From Uranotaenia lowii (taxonomy: Eukaryota; Arthropoda; Insecta; Diptera; Culicidae): a stretch of 64,000 bases of DNA. The notes below the pieces were generated by a model. The model ran no database searches. It was not told the DNA's origin and was given only the letters and a program-made list of their open reading frames with translations. Numbering within the stretch: the first letter of the stretch is position 1; each line of letters begins with the position of its first letter. This document shows, piece by piece, positions 47,345 to 60,184 of the stretch. The stretch covers positions 132,919,894 to 132,983,893 of the forward strand of contig NC_073691.1 in the NCBI RefSeq assembly GCF_029784155.1, read 5' to 3'. A program made the translations under genes and the position numbers.

Positions 47345-49674
47345 GACTGAGTCGATTTGGGGTCATTTTGAAATTTCTCAAACCCTGGGGTATAAAAAAC
47401 TACGTTTTGGTTCAAAACTCATCCATGATTTTTTGCTGAATTTTAAAGTAACGTTTACATGAGTAAACTTCAACTTTTAGGTTTGAATGGGAAAATTAAA
47501 TATTTTGTACTGAAAAATCAACACCATTCTTGTTTCTTCGAGCCTGCTTATGGTTTTTGTGCCAATTTCTAAATTCTCCAAAGGAAAATCTCGCAAAGCA
47601 TTGCAGCTTTGAATAATAACAATGGTCACTTTGTCTGCATGATCAAGGTGCGCCAGTTTTATGCGCCTACAGCCGTTTGACCAAATGGCTGACAGAACAT
47701 CTTAACCTTTCAATGCATATTGAGGGCAATACGTTTTGTACATAAAAAAAATTTTTGAAAATTTTTTATGAATTTACAAACTCCAAAATTTAAAAAAAAA
47801 TCATAAAAGGTTTTGATACCTGTTGAAATTGTATATTGACCTTGAGAAATTATACGTACACAAGCTAAAAACAAAAACTATGGTGGTTTTTTGTTTCTAA
47901 TTCAGTAGTACATTAAAAACACAACAAATTCAAATTTTTATGGAGGTTTATGAATAATTTGAAAGTTGAATAAAAGAGTGTTGTCATGTTTTTAAAATGC
48001 CCCTATCACGAAATAACAGTAAAATTAATGATTTTTATCAGCTCCGATCAACAAATGAAGAGAGAATTGAAGATCAGGAACAGATTTGATAACGTTTTTC
48101 TTATGGATGATTTCAAAATATGAAAACTCTAACTCAGGTTTGAATCCAGAAAATTGCAAAAGAAAATTAGGTTTTTATAGAATTACAGCTTTGTCGCAAG
48201 AAATTTATCAATTTATAGCTATTTTAATAAAACAATAGTAAGTGAAACAGAAATTTTGAACGCTCGGTTTCAGGTTGGGTAATATATAAAGCCTTGAAAA
48301 AAATTATTTTTTTCTAAAAATTGCACGAGATTTCTACATAAAATTATAGATGTATAGAAAACTCGTGTCCGTATAGTTTTTATAAAAATATTTGTTCAAG
48401 TATTCGAGCACAACAGTATTTTGCTTAGTAAATGCATTTAGCCTGCATCTCTCCTACTAAGTAAAAGCAATATTTAAAGCGTTTAGAGATAAACAAATTG
48501 GCACATTGCTTGCTACTGTTCGTAATTATAAAATATGTATAGCTTTTATCAGACTGCTTTTCAACAAAACTGTTCTTGAATTTTTATAGGGTTGTTATTT
48601 ATAAACAAATATCACCAAACGATAGAGAAATTTTGAAAAAAATATGATTTAAACCGGAAAACTTTAGCATCTTGAAATTCCAACACGTTCGAAATTCGTC
48701 TACAGATATTCGCGCCAAAATTGTGTAGTTCTCCGTTTTTTCTCTTCACCTGGCCGACGACCACAATCCACAATGTTTGGGGTATCATCTCAATAGGATG
48801 TCATTTGCATCACCGTCATTTGCTACACGCGAGCTGCTATCGAATATGCAATCAGCCAAATCCTGTCGGGTTTCTGCAACAAAGTTGCATCCAGATAATT
48901 ATTACGTTTAAAAATTGCTACCACTGCACGGCGTGGTCGGGGAAAAGGGTTTTTTTTCGATCAATGTTTCATAAACATAATTTTAACAGCGGTTTAGTCG
49001 ATGGGCTGGTGTATAAAAATATATATTAAATCTACCTGAATGTGCAACATGGTTTCGATTTTCATTTTAGTTAATTGGTAGGATAATAGCTATTTTATAC
49101 CAGGCGTCCAAAAACGGGTCAAATCCGAAGTGTTCGGGTTCATCTAGTTGAAACTAATAGATGTAATCAATTTTCTAAACAATATAATTGAATTATCAGT
49201 GACATACTTGATAACTGATCCGTGAACAGTCCATAAAAACAGTTTTAGTGATGATCGTTTGTTCGGAAAATCTCAAAAGTTCTGTAATGTATTTACACAA
49301 CTTGAAAATTAAATGATCACTTCAGTGGAGCTTTACCTTGAGTCTTTAGACTACCAAATAGAAATGCCCCCGTGCAACACAAAAGATACGAAGTTAAGGT
49401 CTTGGACAAAGTTGTTCATTGGAAAATTTCCATGAAAGAAACCATTAATTGGCACAAAAACTTTTAGCAGGTTCGGTCCCACAGTAGTAGAAGAAGAAAA
49501 ATTTATGTTCATTTTTCAGTCAATTTTCCCATACAAACCTAAAAGTTCAAATTTTCTCATGTAAACGTTACTTAAAAAATCTACAAAAAATCAAGGATGA
49601 ATTTTGAATCAGTTCGAAGCTTTTTAGACCCCAGGGTTTGAGAACTTCAAAAATGACCCCAAATCGACTCAGTC
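47345..49674. mobile_element. TIR element with GACTGAGTCGATTTGG ends, 2,330 bp
   Basis: The first 230-240 bp (GACTGAGTCGATTTGGGGTC..) match the complement of the last 240 bp. The flanks are TA, readable also as ATT. The interior is AT-rich with no transposase. A half copy lies at 60652-60905. Confidence 0.85.
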
Positions 49675-49679
49675 TATTG

Positions 49680-50660
49680 TGTAAGTTTGAATAAGTTGAC
49701 GTTCGTTAGAATGATCCGGCAATAGTTGCACACGTGATGACAGTAGAGTAGCTTGCGGAAATCCTAAATCAGGGGCGGCGTTCAACAACAACCGAGCGTC
49801 TGTTCTCCAGGTCAGGGCGGCTCAAACAGCGTCTGTCTCGCAGCGAGCGGCTGCATTTATGAAATGCGGCTCTCGTCAGCTTAGTCCAAGATGGCAGCTC
49901 CATCGCGGTACCTTAGGCTAACAACCTACTGCTCCCGGTTTATAAAATTGTTACGGAATCCGAAAGAAATGATCGACTTGGAACTTTGGCGACGGCTTTT
50001 AGCATGAAAACAGAGACACGAATTGGAACTTGGAACGTTTTAACCCATGCCCAACCAGACAAGTTGGATCAACTTGTTAGAGAAGCTAGCCGCCTCAAGC
50101 TTGAAATTCTTGGACTGAGCGAAGTCCATTGGCCTAACACTGGAGAACACAAGACAGAGTCCGGGCGAGTCCTGCATACGAAGAGAACATGCTACTTGGG
50201 AACGAGGAGTTGGTTTCCTGTTAAGCCCGAACCGATAAACGATAGAATTATCGTAGCCAGATTTCGAGCACGGGTTAGAAACCCTACAATGGTGTTATGC
50301 GCCAACTGACGTCGCCGATTTACAGGAGAAAGAGCAGTTTCACAGTCAACTGAACAGCGTGGTAGCGAAAACTCCGAAGGGTGACATTCAAATCCACTTA
50401 GGCGACTTCAACGCAAAGATTGGCGCCGACAATCAGGACCTTGAGCGCAATAACAACATGGTGATCGGTGGATCGCTCTTCCCCTATCGACCAGCACATA
50501 AGGTCACTTGGGTATCCCGAGATGGCCGAACAGAAAATCAAATTGACCACATCTGCCGAAGATGGAGAAGGAGCCTTCTCGATGTCCGCAACAAACGAAG
50601 CGACGACATTGCATCTGACCATCACCTCGTCCTTGCCTTGGCGAGATACGACTGAGAGTT
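49680..50660 (+). pseudogene. RTE-type 5' end and endonuclease domain fragment
   Basis: The ATG near 50005 leads into TRIGTWNVLTHAQPDKLDQL, then LEILGLSEVHWPNTGEH, the endonuclease opening of RTE-like elements. The frame changes near 50290. The second frame has TDVADLQEKEQF.., GDFNAKIGAD and the SDHH catalytic motif near 50610-50625. The sequence ends soon after the endonuclease and no RT follows. Bases 49720-49985 probably are its 5' UTR. Confidence 0.88.
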
Positions 50661-51860
50661 GAGGGAGGAGAAGTCGGGTGTCGATATGACGTCCGTCGGT
50701 TGGAGAATCCAGAGGTGAAAAGGGCATAGATGTTTTATAGCAAAAGAAATCCCTAACACTACATCATCTCGAGAAATTACATCGCTCGTCGTTACATTTT
50801 TTTTGCTGTATAAGTATCTTATTACAATGGACGATGGAAGCGAAAAGTTACTCTTTCTCTCCTAAGCAAAACCCGTGTGACTCGTGTTTATACCCGTGTT
50901 TATACTTTAGTTTCGCTATTTAGTCGGAAGAGCTATAAAAAAAGATTGTGAAGATCAATCAGCAATCAGCAACATCTTCACAACTGACCAGACCAGATTA
51001 ACAATGATTTTATCTACTAGTATTAAACACGAAGACCTATTTTTTTTTTATATCAACGGATTCCCACATTTAATTTTTTACACCTTTCTTTTGAATTTCT
51101 CGTGGGAAAGTCGAAGACCAAATATACCACCAGTTCTATGAAAACCAAACAGTCTCACCGCGCCGCTATCATTCCGGATAAAACTTGATCTTGCGTACAC
51201 AAGTAGCGCACATTATTATCAGAGCGCAATCTTAAAAGTACCATAATTAGGAGAGGCTTTGTACGCTTGCCGCAGATCTTGCCGACGCGCTTCAGCAAAC
51301 GTCCGTCGTGGTCAACGCACGCGAGGAGGCTTCGGACTTAATTTTCCGTAATTCCATTCCAGGGAAATGAGCTTCAAAGTAGCATTTATTCATTTCGACG
51401 AATGAATAAAACGACTTGAAACATCTGGGGTTTTTGAAACAACGAAAGTGTTGTCAAATTTGTAAAAAAAAAGTCTAGGGTGCGGTTAAGGTTTCACGAA
51501 TATGGAATTTCAAAATAAATACGGACACTTAGGTTTTTTTTTAACATTTTAGCTGATTAAAAAAAACAAGCAAAAAATACAAAAGGGTGTCCAAACCCAG
51601 TGCACACAACCAATTGCATACTAAATTTAAATATGCAAGAAGAAACCAATCTTTCTGCTAGATTATATCGACCTTGCTCCGGAGCTCAAAACAACATGTT
51701 AACATTAATCATTAAATTTTTAACCCCAAATCAAGATCCCCAATCCTGCCCACTGCCCTCGGGTCAAATTGAACACGAACTTCAAGAGCAGCAGGAAATG
51801 TTAACAAACATTCGCAGGGTTCGAAAAAAAAAATAAATCACTTTTAATTTCTTCTTCTTG
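50661..51860. other. No gene seen
   Basis: Unrecognised DNA, partly complex near 51240-51350. The ORF at 51600-51836 has no recognisable domain. Confidence 0.3.
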
Positions 51861-52740
51861 TTCAGTGATGTTTGGATTCGTTTTCGAATTTTGGCGTTCG
51901 GACGGGGCGGGCTCAGGAAAAAGAAAACGTTCGCAAATGCTCCAGATGTCCAGTCCACTGTCGTTGTTCGAAGCTTCGATTTCTTACTTTTGTTCCGTAT
52001 TGCTGTTTTATTTTCTCTCGTTTTTATGTGTTTTTGTTGCAGATCGTCTTCAGATTATCACCACAATTTGCCTTTGGCCTGTTCGGCAGCGAACCAGGTT
52101 TTTGGCAGGATTTCTCCAGCACTTTATCCTCATCGAGCTCTGCAGAACGGAGCTCCCTGATTACGCACTACACACGTTTTGCAGAAATGTTTCAAGATCT
52201 TTTCAGTTGCTTGGTCTGCTGTCTTGTACCCTTACATATACCTATATATTTATTTCCTCTATATCCTCTAGGCACGTCGAAGTCATAAAAATTTACCTTA
52301 AGCTAGAGTTAAGAGCCGGCTACTTTACACATCTCTTTCATTTGAGAGGAATAGCAAAAAAAAATATTATTATTGACCTGAACGTTACATTTTTGTCAAT
52401 AGAATTCAGTTACTTATTCAAGTTCATATCATACTTTAAATAAAAAACCACAGGACATCTTCTTAATTAATTGGGGCTCACAGACTGAATAATAAACGTA
52501 GATTACTTTAGAAGTAACACTTACAATCAGTAATTTTTATTTTTTTTATTTTTATTTATTGATCACGGTCTATGGCAATTTAATGTCATACAGACTGATT
52601 GCTTAACCTTATCTTAATACTATCCTTACTACCAAAAATGAGAATAGAACCTTTCGACAAAGTTGTGCATCAGAACCTGATCAGGATAGGATATCAAAAT
52701 TATAACTCAAACCCATTCACATTATTTTATTAATTTAAAT
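51861..52740. other. Unassigned; overlapping long frames, probably not a gene
   Basis: Three plus-strand frames are open over the same 300-580 bp (for example 51865-52443, 192 residues, hydrophobic and Phe/Leu-rich). None shows a domain. A TTTTTGTTGCAG acceptor-like site lies near 52032-52043. Bases 52530-52565 form a T-rich run that could be the tail of a minus-strand retroelement. Confidence 0.2.
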
Positions 52741-53181
52741 AGTGTTGCGTCTCACGACATATCTTGACGAACATAATTCCTAAAATTCACTCGGTCCATG
52801 GCAGCGTTCTCCAATTTCTCGGACACCCCACGTTCGCCAGATCACGCTCCACTTGGTCTAACCACCTCGCTCGTTGCGCCCCCGCTCGTCTTGTTCCTAC
52901 TGGATTCGTAGCGAACACCTGGTTTGCAGGACAGTTGTCCGGCATTCTCGCAACATGTTCCGCCCAGCATGTCCGGCCAGCCTTCACCACCTTCTGGATA
53001 CTGGGTTCGCCGTAGAGTCCCGCGAGCTCGTGGTTTACCTCCACACTCCGTTCTCCTGTACGCCGCCAGAGATGGTCCTTAACACTCGTCGCTCGAATAC
53101 TCCGAGTGTACGCAGGTCCTCCTCGAGCAATATCCATGTCTCGTGCCCGTACAGAACAACCGGTCTAATGAGCGTCATATA
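52741..53181 (-). pseudogene. RTE-type 3' fragment abutting a mariner
   Basis: In reverse it encodes the MDIARGGPAYTRSIRATSVK equivalent and the C-terminal LARLYGEPSIQKVVKA-like block, down to the 3' tail at 52741. It runs up to the mariner TIR at 53182 and does not resume beyond it, so the other side has been lost or the junction is a recombination. Confidence 0.85.
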
Positions 53182-54492
53182 CAGGTGATGCGGTCAAAAT
53201 TAAGTCAAGGGAAAACGCGTGTAAATCGGTGAAATCTTTTATTTTAAAAAATCAAATTGAATTTCTTTTTCAAGTTTAATTAGTATAAAATTCAGGAAAA
53301 ATATTCAGTTAGGCTTCCGCTTTTCCAAATCCAAATTGCCGGGCCTTACGCTTAACCCCTGCCATCAGATTTTGTACAGCCACCTTGTCCACCTTCTTCG
53401 CCGCAGAAAGCAAGTTTGCCTTGAACTGCTGCTCGTCCTTAGCAGTTTTTTAGGTCTTCTTTAGGTTCCGCTTAACAATAGCCCAGTATTACTCAATTGG
53501 GCGGAACTCTGGCGTGTTGGGAGGGTTCTTGTCCTTGGAAACCACCTGCACGTTGTTGGCGGCGTACCACTTCATGGCCTTTTTACCGTAATGGCAAGAT
53601 GCCAAATCCGGCCAAAACAGATTTACCGTAATGGCAAGATGCCAAATCCGACCAAAACAGTACGGAACAACCGTGTTTCTTCAGGAAAGGCAGCAGACGT
53701 TTATTTAAACACTCTTTCACGTAAATTTCTTGGTTGACAGTCCCGGAAGCTATGAAAATGCTGCGTTTCAAGCCACAGGTACAGATGGCTTGCCAAACCA
53801 GATATTTCTTCGCAAACTTTGACAGTTTCATGTGCTTGAAAATATCTGCTACCTTTCCCCTTCCTTTTGCCGTATAAAACTCCTGTCCCGGAAGCTGCTT
53901 GTAGTCGGCTTTGACGTAGGTTTCGTCGTCCATTACCACGCAGTCAAACTTCGTCAGCATCGTCGTGTACAGCCTCCGGGATCGCGCTTTGGCCATCGTA
54001 TTTTGTTTATGATCGCGATTTGGAGTCACTACCTTCTTTGTAAGTCGATAGTCCGGCTCGTTTTTTGGCTCGATGCAAGGTTGTAGACGATACACTCAGC
54101 TTATTTGCGGCATCTCGGAGAGAGAGGTAAGGGTTTAGCTTGAAACTACCGGCAACTCTCTTTGTCGTCTCAGCGGCCTCCGGTTTTCGATTTCCCCCCG
54201 ATCCAGACTTCCTTAATTACATTTGTAACGGTTGATTTGGTAACTTTTAGCGATTTTGCCAGCTTTCCGTGCGAGTAGCTCGGATTTTTTGCGATGCGCG
54301 AGCAAAATTTTGATACGCTGCTCTTCTTACTTGGACGGTATTTTGACAACTGAAGAGTGAATTCCAAAATCAAAATAGGAGCAACATTCTACACACACAC
54401 ACCTTCAAAATGAGGGATGTTCAGGTTTTTTAAATGCAAAATTGAAAGAAATACGTCAAGTTGATATTGACCAAATTTTGACCGTATCACCC
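53182..54492 (-). mobile_element. DD37E-type Tc1/mariner, 1,311 bp, second copy
   Basis: The left CAGGTGATGCGGTCAAAATT and the complement of the right end (GGGTGATACGGTCAAAATTT) are inverted repeats flanked by TA (53180-53181 and 54493-54494). The length is normal for the family. The transposase relic lies on the minus strand. Confidence 0.88.
53310..54373 (-). pseudogene. DD37E mariner transposase, multiple lesions
   Basis: Visible on the minus strand are a helix-turn-helix N-terminus with HGKLAKSLKVTKSTVTNVIK (54170-54373), a frame change, then RSRRLYTTMLTKFD and the first Asp in MDDETYVKADYKQL. After these come KLSKFAKKYLVWQAICTCGL, the second Asp in FWSDLASCHYGK, and the catalytic Glu in NTPEFRPIE near 53500. 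A 40-bp tandem duplication right after the second Asp breaks the frame. Two in-frame stops follow near the Glu, and the C-terminus ends GFGKAEA at 53310. Confidence 0.9.
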
Positions 54493-54502
54493 TATAATGC
54501 AG

Positions 54503-54590
54503 CTGCACAACTCTTGGGTGCAGCCAGGAGACTTGAACCTCGACCTGCCGATTGAGAGGCGTGCTCGCTCAATCATGAGAGTATATCAAA
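54503..54590 (-). repeat. tRNA-like sequence, possible SINE remnant
   Basis: On the minus strand an A-box-like TGATTGAGCGAGCACGCC, a loop CTCTCAA and a B-box-like GGTTCAAGTC are spaced as in a tRNA. Arm pairing is poor. It starts within 10 bp of the mariner end. Confidence 0.4.
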
Positions 54591-54599
54591 ATAACTACT

Positions 54600-55233
54600 C
54601 AAACCCATCTAAATTAAATATTTTTTCTTCTTCAAATATAGCTTTTATAAAAAATCTTCGTGATTGTCGTTGCGATAAAAAAAAAAGAAGTTATATCTAA
54701 TTTGATACAAATAGTTATTTTCCTGATTCAATTCGACTGCCTCAAAAGCTTTTATTGGAACTCTGGAGCTCTCATTCCAATGCATAGCGTGATCTTTGTG
54801 GTTTATCTAAAGGTGAGGACAACCAAAAACTTAAGTATTGGTTCGTTGTATGCATACAGTTGTTAATGAACGATTGTAACGTAACGCGACGCCATCACGG
54901 AGTCCAGTGTTAAGCGCCCAAATGTAGCCATGGATACTTATAATCAGGAATGTTTGGGACCCAAATAAATTTGTTGAAGGCGCCGTCGACAGTCGATCAT
55001 CTACCAGTCTTTGTTTTGTTTACCTTTTGTACATTTGTAGCGTTAATTTCTATTATTATTATTCTTTAAAAATTTTGTAGTTTGTATTTTTATCTTATTA
55101 AATTATTGAACATAACCTGATAAAATTAGCATAACAAAAAAGTGCAATAGTAAATATAGTATAATGAATCTCTTCAAAGGAAATTATTTTCCATTGAGAT
55201 TCATATTGTAGTCAATTTAGTTAAATAATTCAT
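54600..55233. other. No gene seen
   Basis: AT-rich, no recognisable element. Confidence 0.4.
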
Positions 55234-55246
55234 TTCCTCGCACGAC

Positions 55247-56431
55247 GGAGGGACGGTCAACGACGGACCAGATATTCACATTACGGCAAATCCTCCAAAA
55301 ATGCCGGGAACACCAAGTCCCTACGCACCATCTATTCATCGACTTTAAAGCCGCATACGACACGATCGACCGTAACGAGCTATGGAAAATCATGGACGAG
55401 AACAGCTTTTCCGGGAAGCTGATCAGACTGATCAAGGCGACGATGGATGGAACGCAGTGCTGTGTGCGGATCTCGGGTGAATTGTCGAGTTCATTCGAAT
55501 CGCGCAGGGGGCTTCGACAAGGTGATGGTCTATCCTGCATGATGTTCAACGTGGCGCTAGAAGGTGTTATTCGACGAGCGGTGGGCGAAATGCGGTGCAC
55601 GATTTTCAACAGATCCAGTCAACTTATCTGCTTTACCGATGACATTGATATAGTCGGCAGATCATCTGCGGCGGTGGAAGACATCTACCGCAAACTGAAA
55701 CGCGAAGCAGGAAGGATTGGGTTGATGATTAATACGTCCAAGACGAAGTACATGCTGGCCTGCGGATCCGAGACCGACCGAACCCGCTTGTCCAGTAATA
55801 ACAAGGTCACGATCGACGGCGACGAGCTGGAGATAGTCGAAGACTTTGTCTATCTCGGCTCACTGGTGACCGCAGACAATGACACCAGCCGTGAGATCCG
55901 GAGGCGAATTATCAGCGGAAGTCGTGCCTACTATGGACTCCACAAGCAACTGCGGTCGAGAAGACTTAGCCCTCGCACGAAGTGTAACCTGTATATGACG
56001 CTCATTAGACCGGTTGTTCTCTACGGGCACGAGACATGGATATTGCTCAAGGAGGACCTGCGTACACTCGGGGTATTTGAGCGACGAGTGTTAAGAACCA
56101 TCTTTGGCGGCGTAAAGGAGAACGGAGTGTGGAGGCGAAGGATGAACCACGAGCTCGCGCGACTCTACGGCGAACCCAGTATCCAGAAGGTGGTGAAAGC
56201 TGGCCGGATACGCTGGGCGGGACATGTTGCGAGAATGCCGGACGACTGTCCTGCAAAACAGGTGTTCGCTACGAATCCAGTAGGAACAAGACGAGCGGGG
56301 GCGTAACGAGCGAGGTGGTTAGACCAAGTGGAGCGTGATCTGGCGAACGTGGGGTGCCCGAGGAATTGGAGAACGGTTGCCATGGACCGAGTGAATTTTA
56401 GGAATTATGATCGTCAAGTTATGTCGTGAGA
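55247..56431 (+). pseudogene. RTE-type RT C-terminal half, one premature stop
   Basis: The frame is open across the 5' junction. Motifs in order are FIDFKAAYDTIDR near 55340, GLRQGDGLSCMMFNVALEG near 55515, the catalytic FTDDIDIVG near 55630 (most relatives have FADDID or YADDID), SKTKYML, FVYLGSLVTADND, and SPRTKCNLYMTLIRPVVLYG. The last block is FERRVLRTIFGG..RIRWAGHVARMP. A TAA at 56304-56306 stands where sister copies have CAA (Gln). In the same frame the sequence then runs to TGA at about 56429. The codon pattern is otherwise intact. Confidence 0.9.
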
Positions 56432-56460
56432 CGGAATACTATGTAAATAAATATAATAAA
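55247..56460 (+). mobile_element. 5'-truncated RTE-type retrotransposon with target duplication
   Basis: The 13-bp duplication TTCCTCGCACGAC flanks it (55234-55246 and 56461-56473). It begins inside the RT domain and ends in a short AAATAAATATAATAAA tail, as expected for target-primed insertion with 5' truncation. It is the longest RTE copy in the window and the reference for the other fragments. Confidence 0.92.
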
Positions 56461-56473
56461 TTCCTCGCACGAC

Positions 56474-57176
56474 ATTAAAAAACTTTGTGTTCTCAGCATG
56501 ATTAAAATTTGCTCGCGTTTACTTTTATTATCATTGCTGCCAGACATGCTGAGAACAGTAGCGTCCATTACCAGGGCGCTCAATTGAGTCTTTTGGTGTG
56601 GGGGAGTGTGGTGGGCCGCTACAAATAAAAAAATAGTTTGGTTCAATTTCTTAGACATGTTCTTGAGTTTTGCCAAAAACTGTATGGAAGCCTCCCCACT
56701 CCCTTCCTAAATCCCCAATGGAAGAATGGAGGGGTTTCCAAAAATAATACAACCATTTCTCTAATTATATGCTCTCCCATTCAAAATTAGGTTTCATTTG
56801 ATTTATAAATTCTCAAGTTATGCAAAAAAAATGCAAAGAAGCTTCTTCCATGACTCCCCGCTGGAAGGAGGAAGTGGAACCAAATATCGTTAGAAACTTT
56901 GTTTGTTCTCATATATCCTTCTATGAAAAATTTGGTTCCATTGGCTTGAATTGTTCTCGTGATATGTAATAAAAATTGTATGGGAGCCTCACTCACACTC
57001 ACAGCCTATCTTCCCTATGGGAGAAGGGAGGGGTCTCGAATAATCATAGAAATATTTTCCGTTTTCCAATTGCTTAAAAGGTTTTTGAATTATTAAAAAA
57101 AATGTACAGGAGCCCCTTCTCTCTCCAATGGAAGAGGAGAGGGATACCAAAGATTCAGAGAAACATTTATCGTACC
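56474..57176. repeat. TTCCATTTGC tandem family, left part
   Basis: After about 160 bp of unassigned sequence, degenerate units from about 56640 carry GGTTCAATTT, GCCTCCCCACTCCC and GGAGGGGTTTCCAAA, the same theme as at 22654-23640. The hAT at 57177 lies inside this array, which continues at 60177. Confidence 0.7.
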
Positions 57177-60176
57177 CAGAGGTGCAAAGAGATCCCTACA
57201 TGTAGCATGCAGCGCACGACTTTTAGCCGATTCTAACAGACCGACGTCAGCCACGAAAGAATCGTCTTGCAAAGTTGCAGACTGATTCTTTCTCCCTTAT
57301 GTGCAGAACGTCGAACGTGTCTGCAAGTAAAAGCCAACCGCGCGGTAAAATCCTTTGACTGCACGTTCCGAAAATTACAAACGATTCTCCGAAGTTAGGA
57401 ACAGTTGCAAACTTGCAAGCCCGAAGATAAAATCCCTTGAGCCGAACAGAAAGAATCATTTCCGAAGATAGCTACAGTCTGCAAGTTGCTTGCATGCAGC
57501 GCGATGATGCGATGTACGTTTGCAAACTTGCAAGTTACAGGCAGAACCGTAGACCCGTTCTTGTGCGGTTCGATTTGATCCATCCCAACCCAACCTAAAA
57601 CCGAACCGAATCCATGGCATGGTGTAAGAAAATGATAGGCCGAGGTGCCGTCGACTATCCATTCAGTTGCCGTTCAGCCAGCGAAGCGGCATGCCGTACG
57701 ACAAGAGCAAGGATATGTTGAAGTTGTTGTTGTTGGTGCCTTCGTGTTCGTTTCGTTTTCTTCTAAGACGGATTCGAAAGGAAGTGGTGCCCAAATTTTA
57801 TTTGAATTTTCAATTATCATACCAGGGTGATTGATATAAATCATCAAAGCAAATACAAGCAAATTTGTTTTGATTATAACTTTGTCATTTTACAAGTTAT
57901 TTATAAACACAAAGTTGTTAATTAAAACTGATCCAAACACTGTTGGAAAATCATCTATATTGTTTTATAACAGAGCTGCCTTAAAATTCTTTAAAGTTTC
58001 GTTCCGAAAAATTCAATCGATTCTCCAAAGGCAGGATCACTTGATTAGTAGGATCATAGATTAAATTGTGTGAATTTCAATTTTAGAATTCAGTTTCATT
58101 TGCTTAGACATGTATAAGAATCACGTCATCTTTACCAAGTTATCTACAGTTTTTACAGAAAGTTTTTACAGATCGGTACAAAACTCAATAGAAATTCAGT
58201 GCTTGCTCGTCGTCATTCCAACCTTGAACTCAAAAACTTCACACACTGTTTGATTCGAATCTTCTGTCAAAGTTTTATAACTTGGTTTTAATTAATTTCG
58301 CGTCCTGAACTCGAATTTTTGGTCAGATTTTGTCTATCGCATCCAGTATTACTGATAAGGCTTTTAAAAATCAGTGCTATGATAAATCAATAACTGTCTA
58401 TATATTATTTTTTACTTCTTTGCTGAAGACTGTAAAGCGTTTTAAGTTATACTTTGAAAAATATCTATAATTCATTTTGGTATAAAATTTCATCAGAATT
58501 TCGTCTCAACAGATGGAAGAAAAAATTTCTTTTACTTCAAAGCCAAAATTACTTGCAGTCTTCGTAGAAACTTAAATTTTAAAAATCTTACTCAACGGTT
58601 GCTATTTATCTCAGATATTACGAAACTGCTTATAAAAAGCTGGACGTTTCACGGTTAAACATATCACGCTTTCGCCCATCAATCAGTCAATTGCATAATC
58701 TTCAAAATAAGAAGTATGGAAACTGAATAAATTATTGATTTATGTTTCAAAGTCAGCAACTTATGTACTTTTTATCAAAATAAATTGACTAAAGGATTAA
58801 CATGAATGAACATTTTCATACAAATCGGAATTTTTTATTCAAGTTTTTTAAACTGTTTGCGTATCTTTCGTAACGAACTTTTGAAATCTGCCACTTTTAA
58901 GTATAACTTCGCGAGAACTACTATGAAGAATTTTTGCAAAAGGCTTTGATAAGTATCTCAAATATCAAAATTTAAATAAAACAAGTCCAAAAAAGTAGAT
59001 TTTCAAACAACTGCTGAATCACATATTTGAAAAACGCTGAATCACATTAAAAAAACGCTTTGATACGAAATATGAATTAATGGCATGAAATCAAATAACA
59101 TCGCGTTTAAAGGTTGAAGTGACAGTGAGCACTTAGCTTATTTAATAGAACTATGAACGGTAATGTGTATCAACTCCATTTCATTTTACAACGGTGACCA
59201 AAAAAGGCACTCAGCTCGATCATTTTATGTTAACCTGATTTTCTTTGATTTTTCTTTTCAAGCTCCTTGAATTTGTGAATGTTGGCAACCCTGCTCTCAA
59301 TACTGAATCTTTAATATGTGATTCTATTTTATCAAGTGATCCTATCCATGGAGAATGGATTGAATTTTTCGGGCCGCAGCTGTGTTATAAAACAATAAAG
59401 ATGATTTTCCAACATTTTTAAGATAAGCTTTTATTAACACTTTTGTATTCATAAATAACTTGTAAGATGACAAAGTTATAATCAAAACAAACTAGTTTTT
59501 ATTTGCTTTGATGATTTATCTTAAACACCCTAGAATGATCATTGAAAACTCAAATAAAATTTGGGCACCACTTCCTTTCGAATCCGTCTTAGAAGGAAAC
59601 GAAACGAGCACGAAGGCACCAACAACAACAACAACTCCAACATGTCCTTACTTCTGTAGTACGGCGGCGCGCCGAGTGTTTTGCAGACAGCCATGTACAT
59701 ACGCTACACACGCACGCTTCGATGGCTGAACGGCAACTGAATTGATGGTCGGTGGCTGTGGCTCTTCGGCCTATCACTTTCTTTCTCCATGAACTCGGTT
59801 CGGTCGGTCCTAGGTTAGTGGAACGAATCCAACCGCACAAGAACGAGTCCACCGTCCTGTAACTTGTAAGTTGCAACTTGCAAATTTGCAAACGTACATC
59901 GCATCATCGCGCTGCATGCAAGCAACTTGCAGACTGTAGCTATCTTCGGAAATGATTCTTTCTGTTCGGCTCAAGGGATTTTATCTTCGGGCTTGCAAGT
60001 TTGAAATTTTCGTAACGTGCAGTCATCGCGACTTTTACTTGCAGACACGTTCGACGCTCTGCACGTAAGGGAAATAGAATCAGTCTGCAACTTTGCAAGA
60101 TGATTTTTTCGGAGCTGACGTCGGGCTGTTAGAATCGGCACTGCATGTTTCATGATGGGATCTCTTTGCACCTCTG
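57177..60176. mobile_element. hAT-type element with 0.8-kb TIRs, 3,000 bp
   Basis: The ends CAGAGGTGCAAAGAGATCCC are inverted repeats flanked by the perfect 8-bp duplication ATCGTACC (57169-57176 and 60177-60184). The inverted repeats extend about 800 bp (57177-57980 and 59375-60176) with substitutions, giving a foldback-like structure. Each arm has many CTTGCAAGTT/TTGCAAACTTGCAAG motifs, probably transposase-binding sites. The 1.4-kb loop (57981-59374) is AT-rich and non-coding. Confidence 0.9.
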
Positions 60177-60184
60177 ATCGTACC

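Noticed and set aside
51865..52443. 192-residue hydrophobic ORF
   Set aside because: Three frames are open over the same DNA, the composition is Phe/Leu/Ser-rich without a domain, and no element or gene context supports it.
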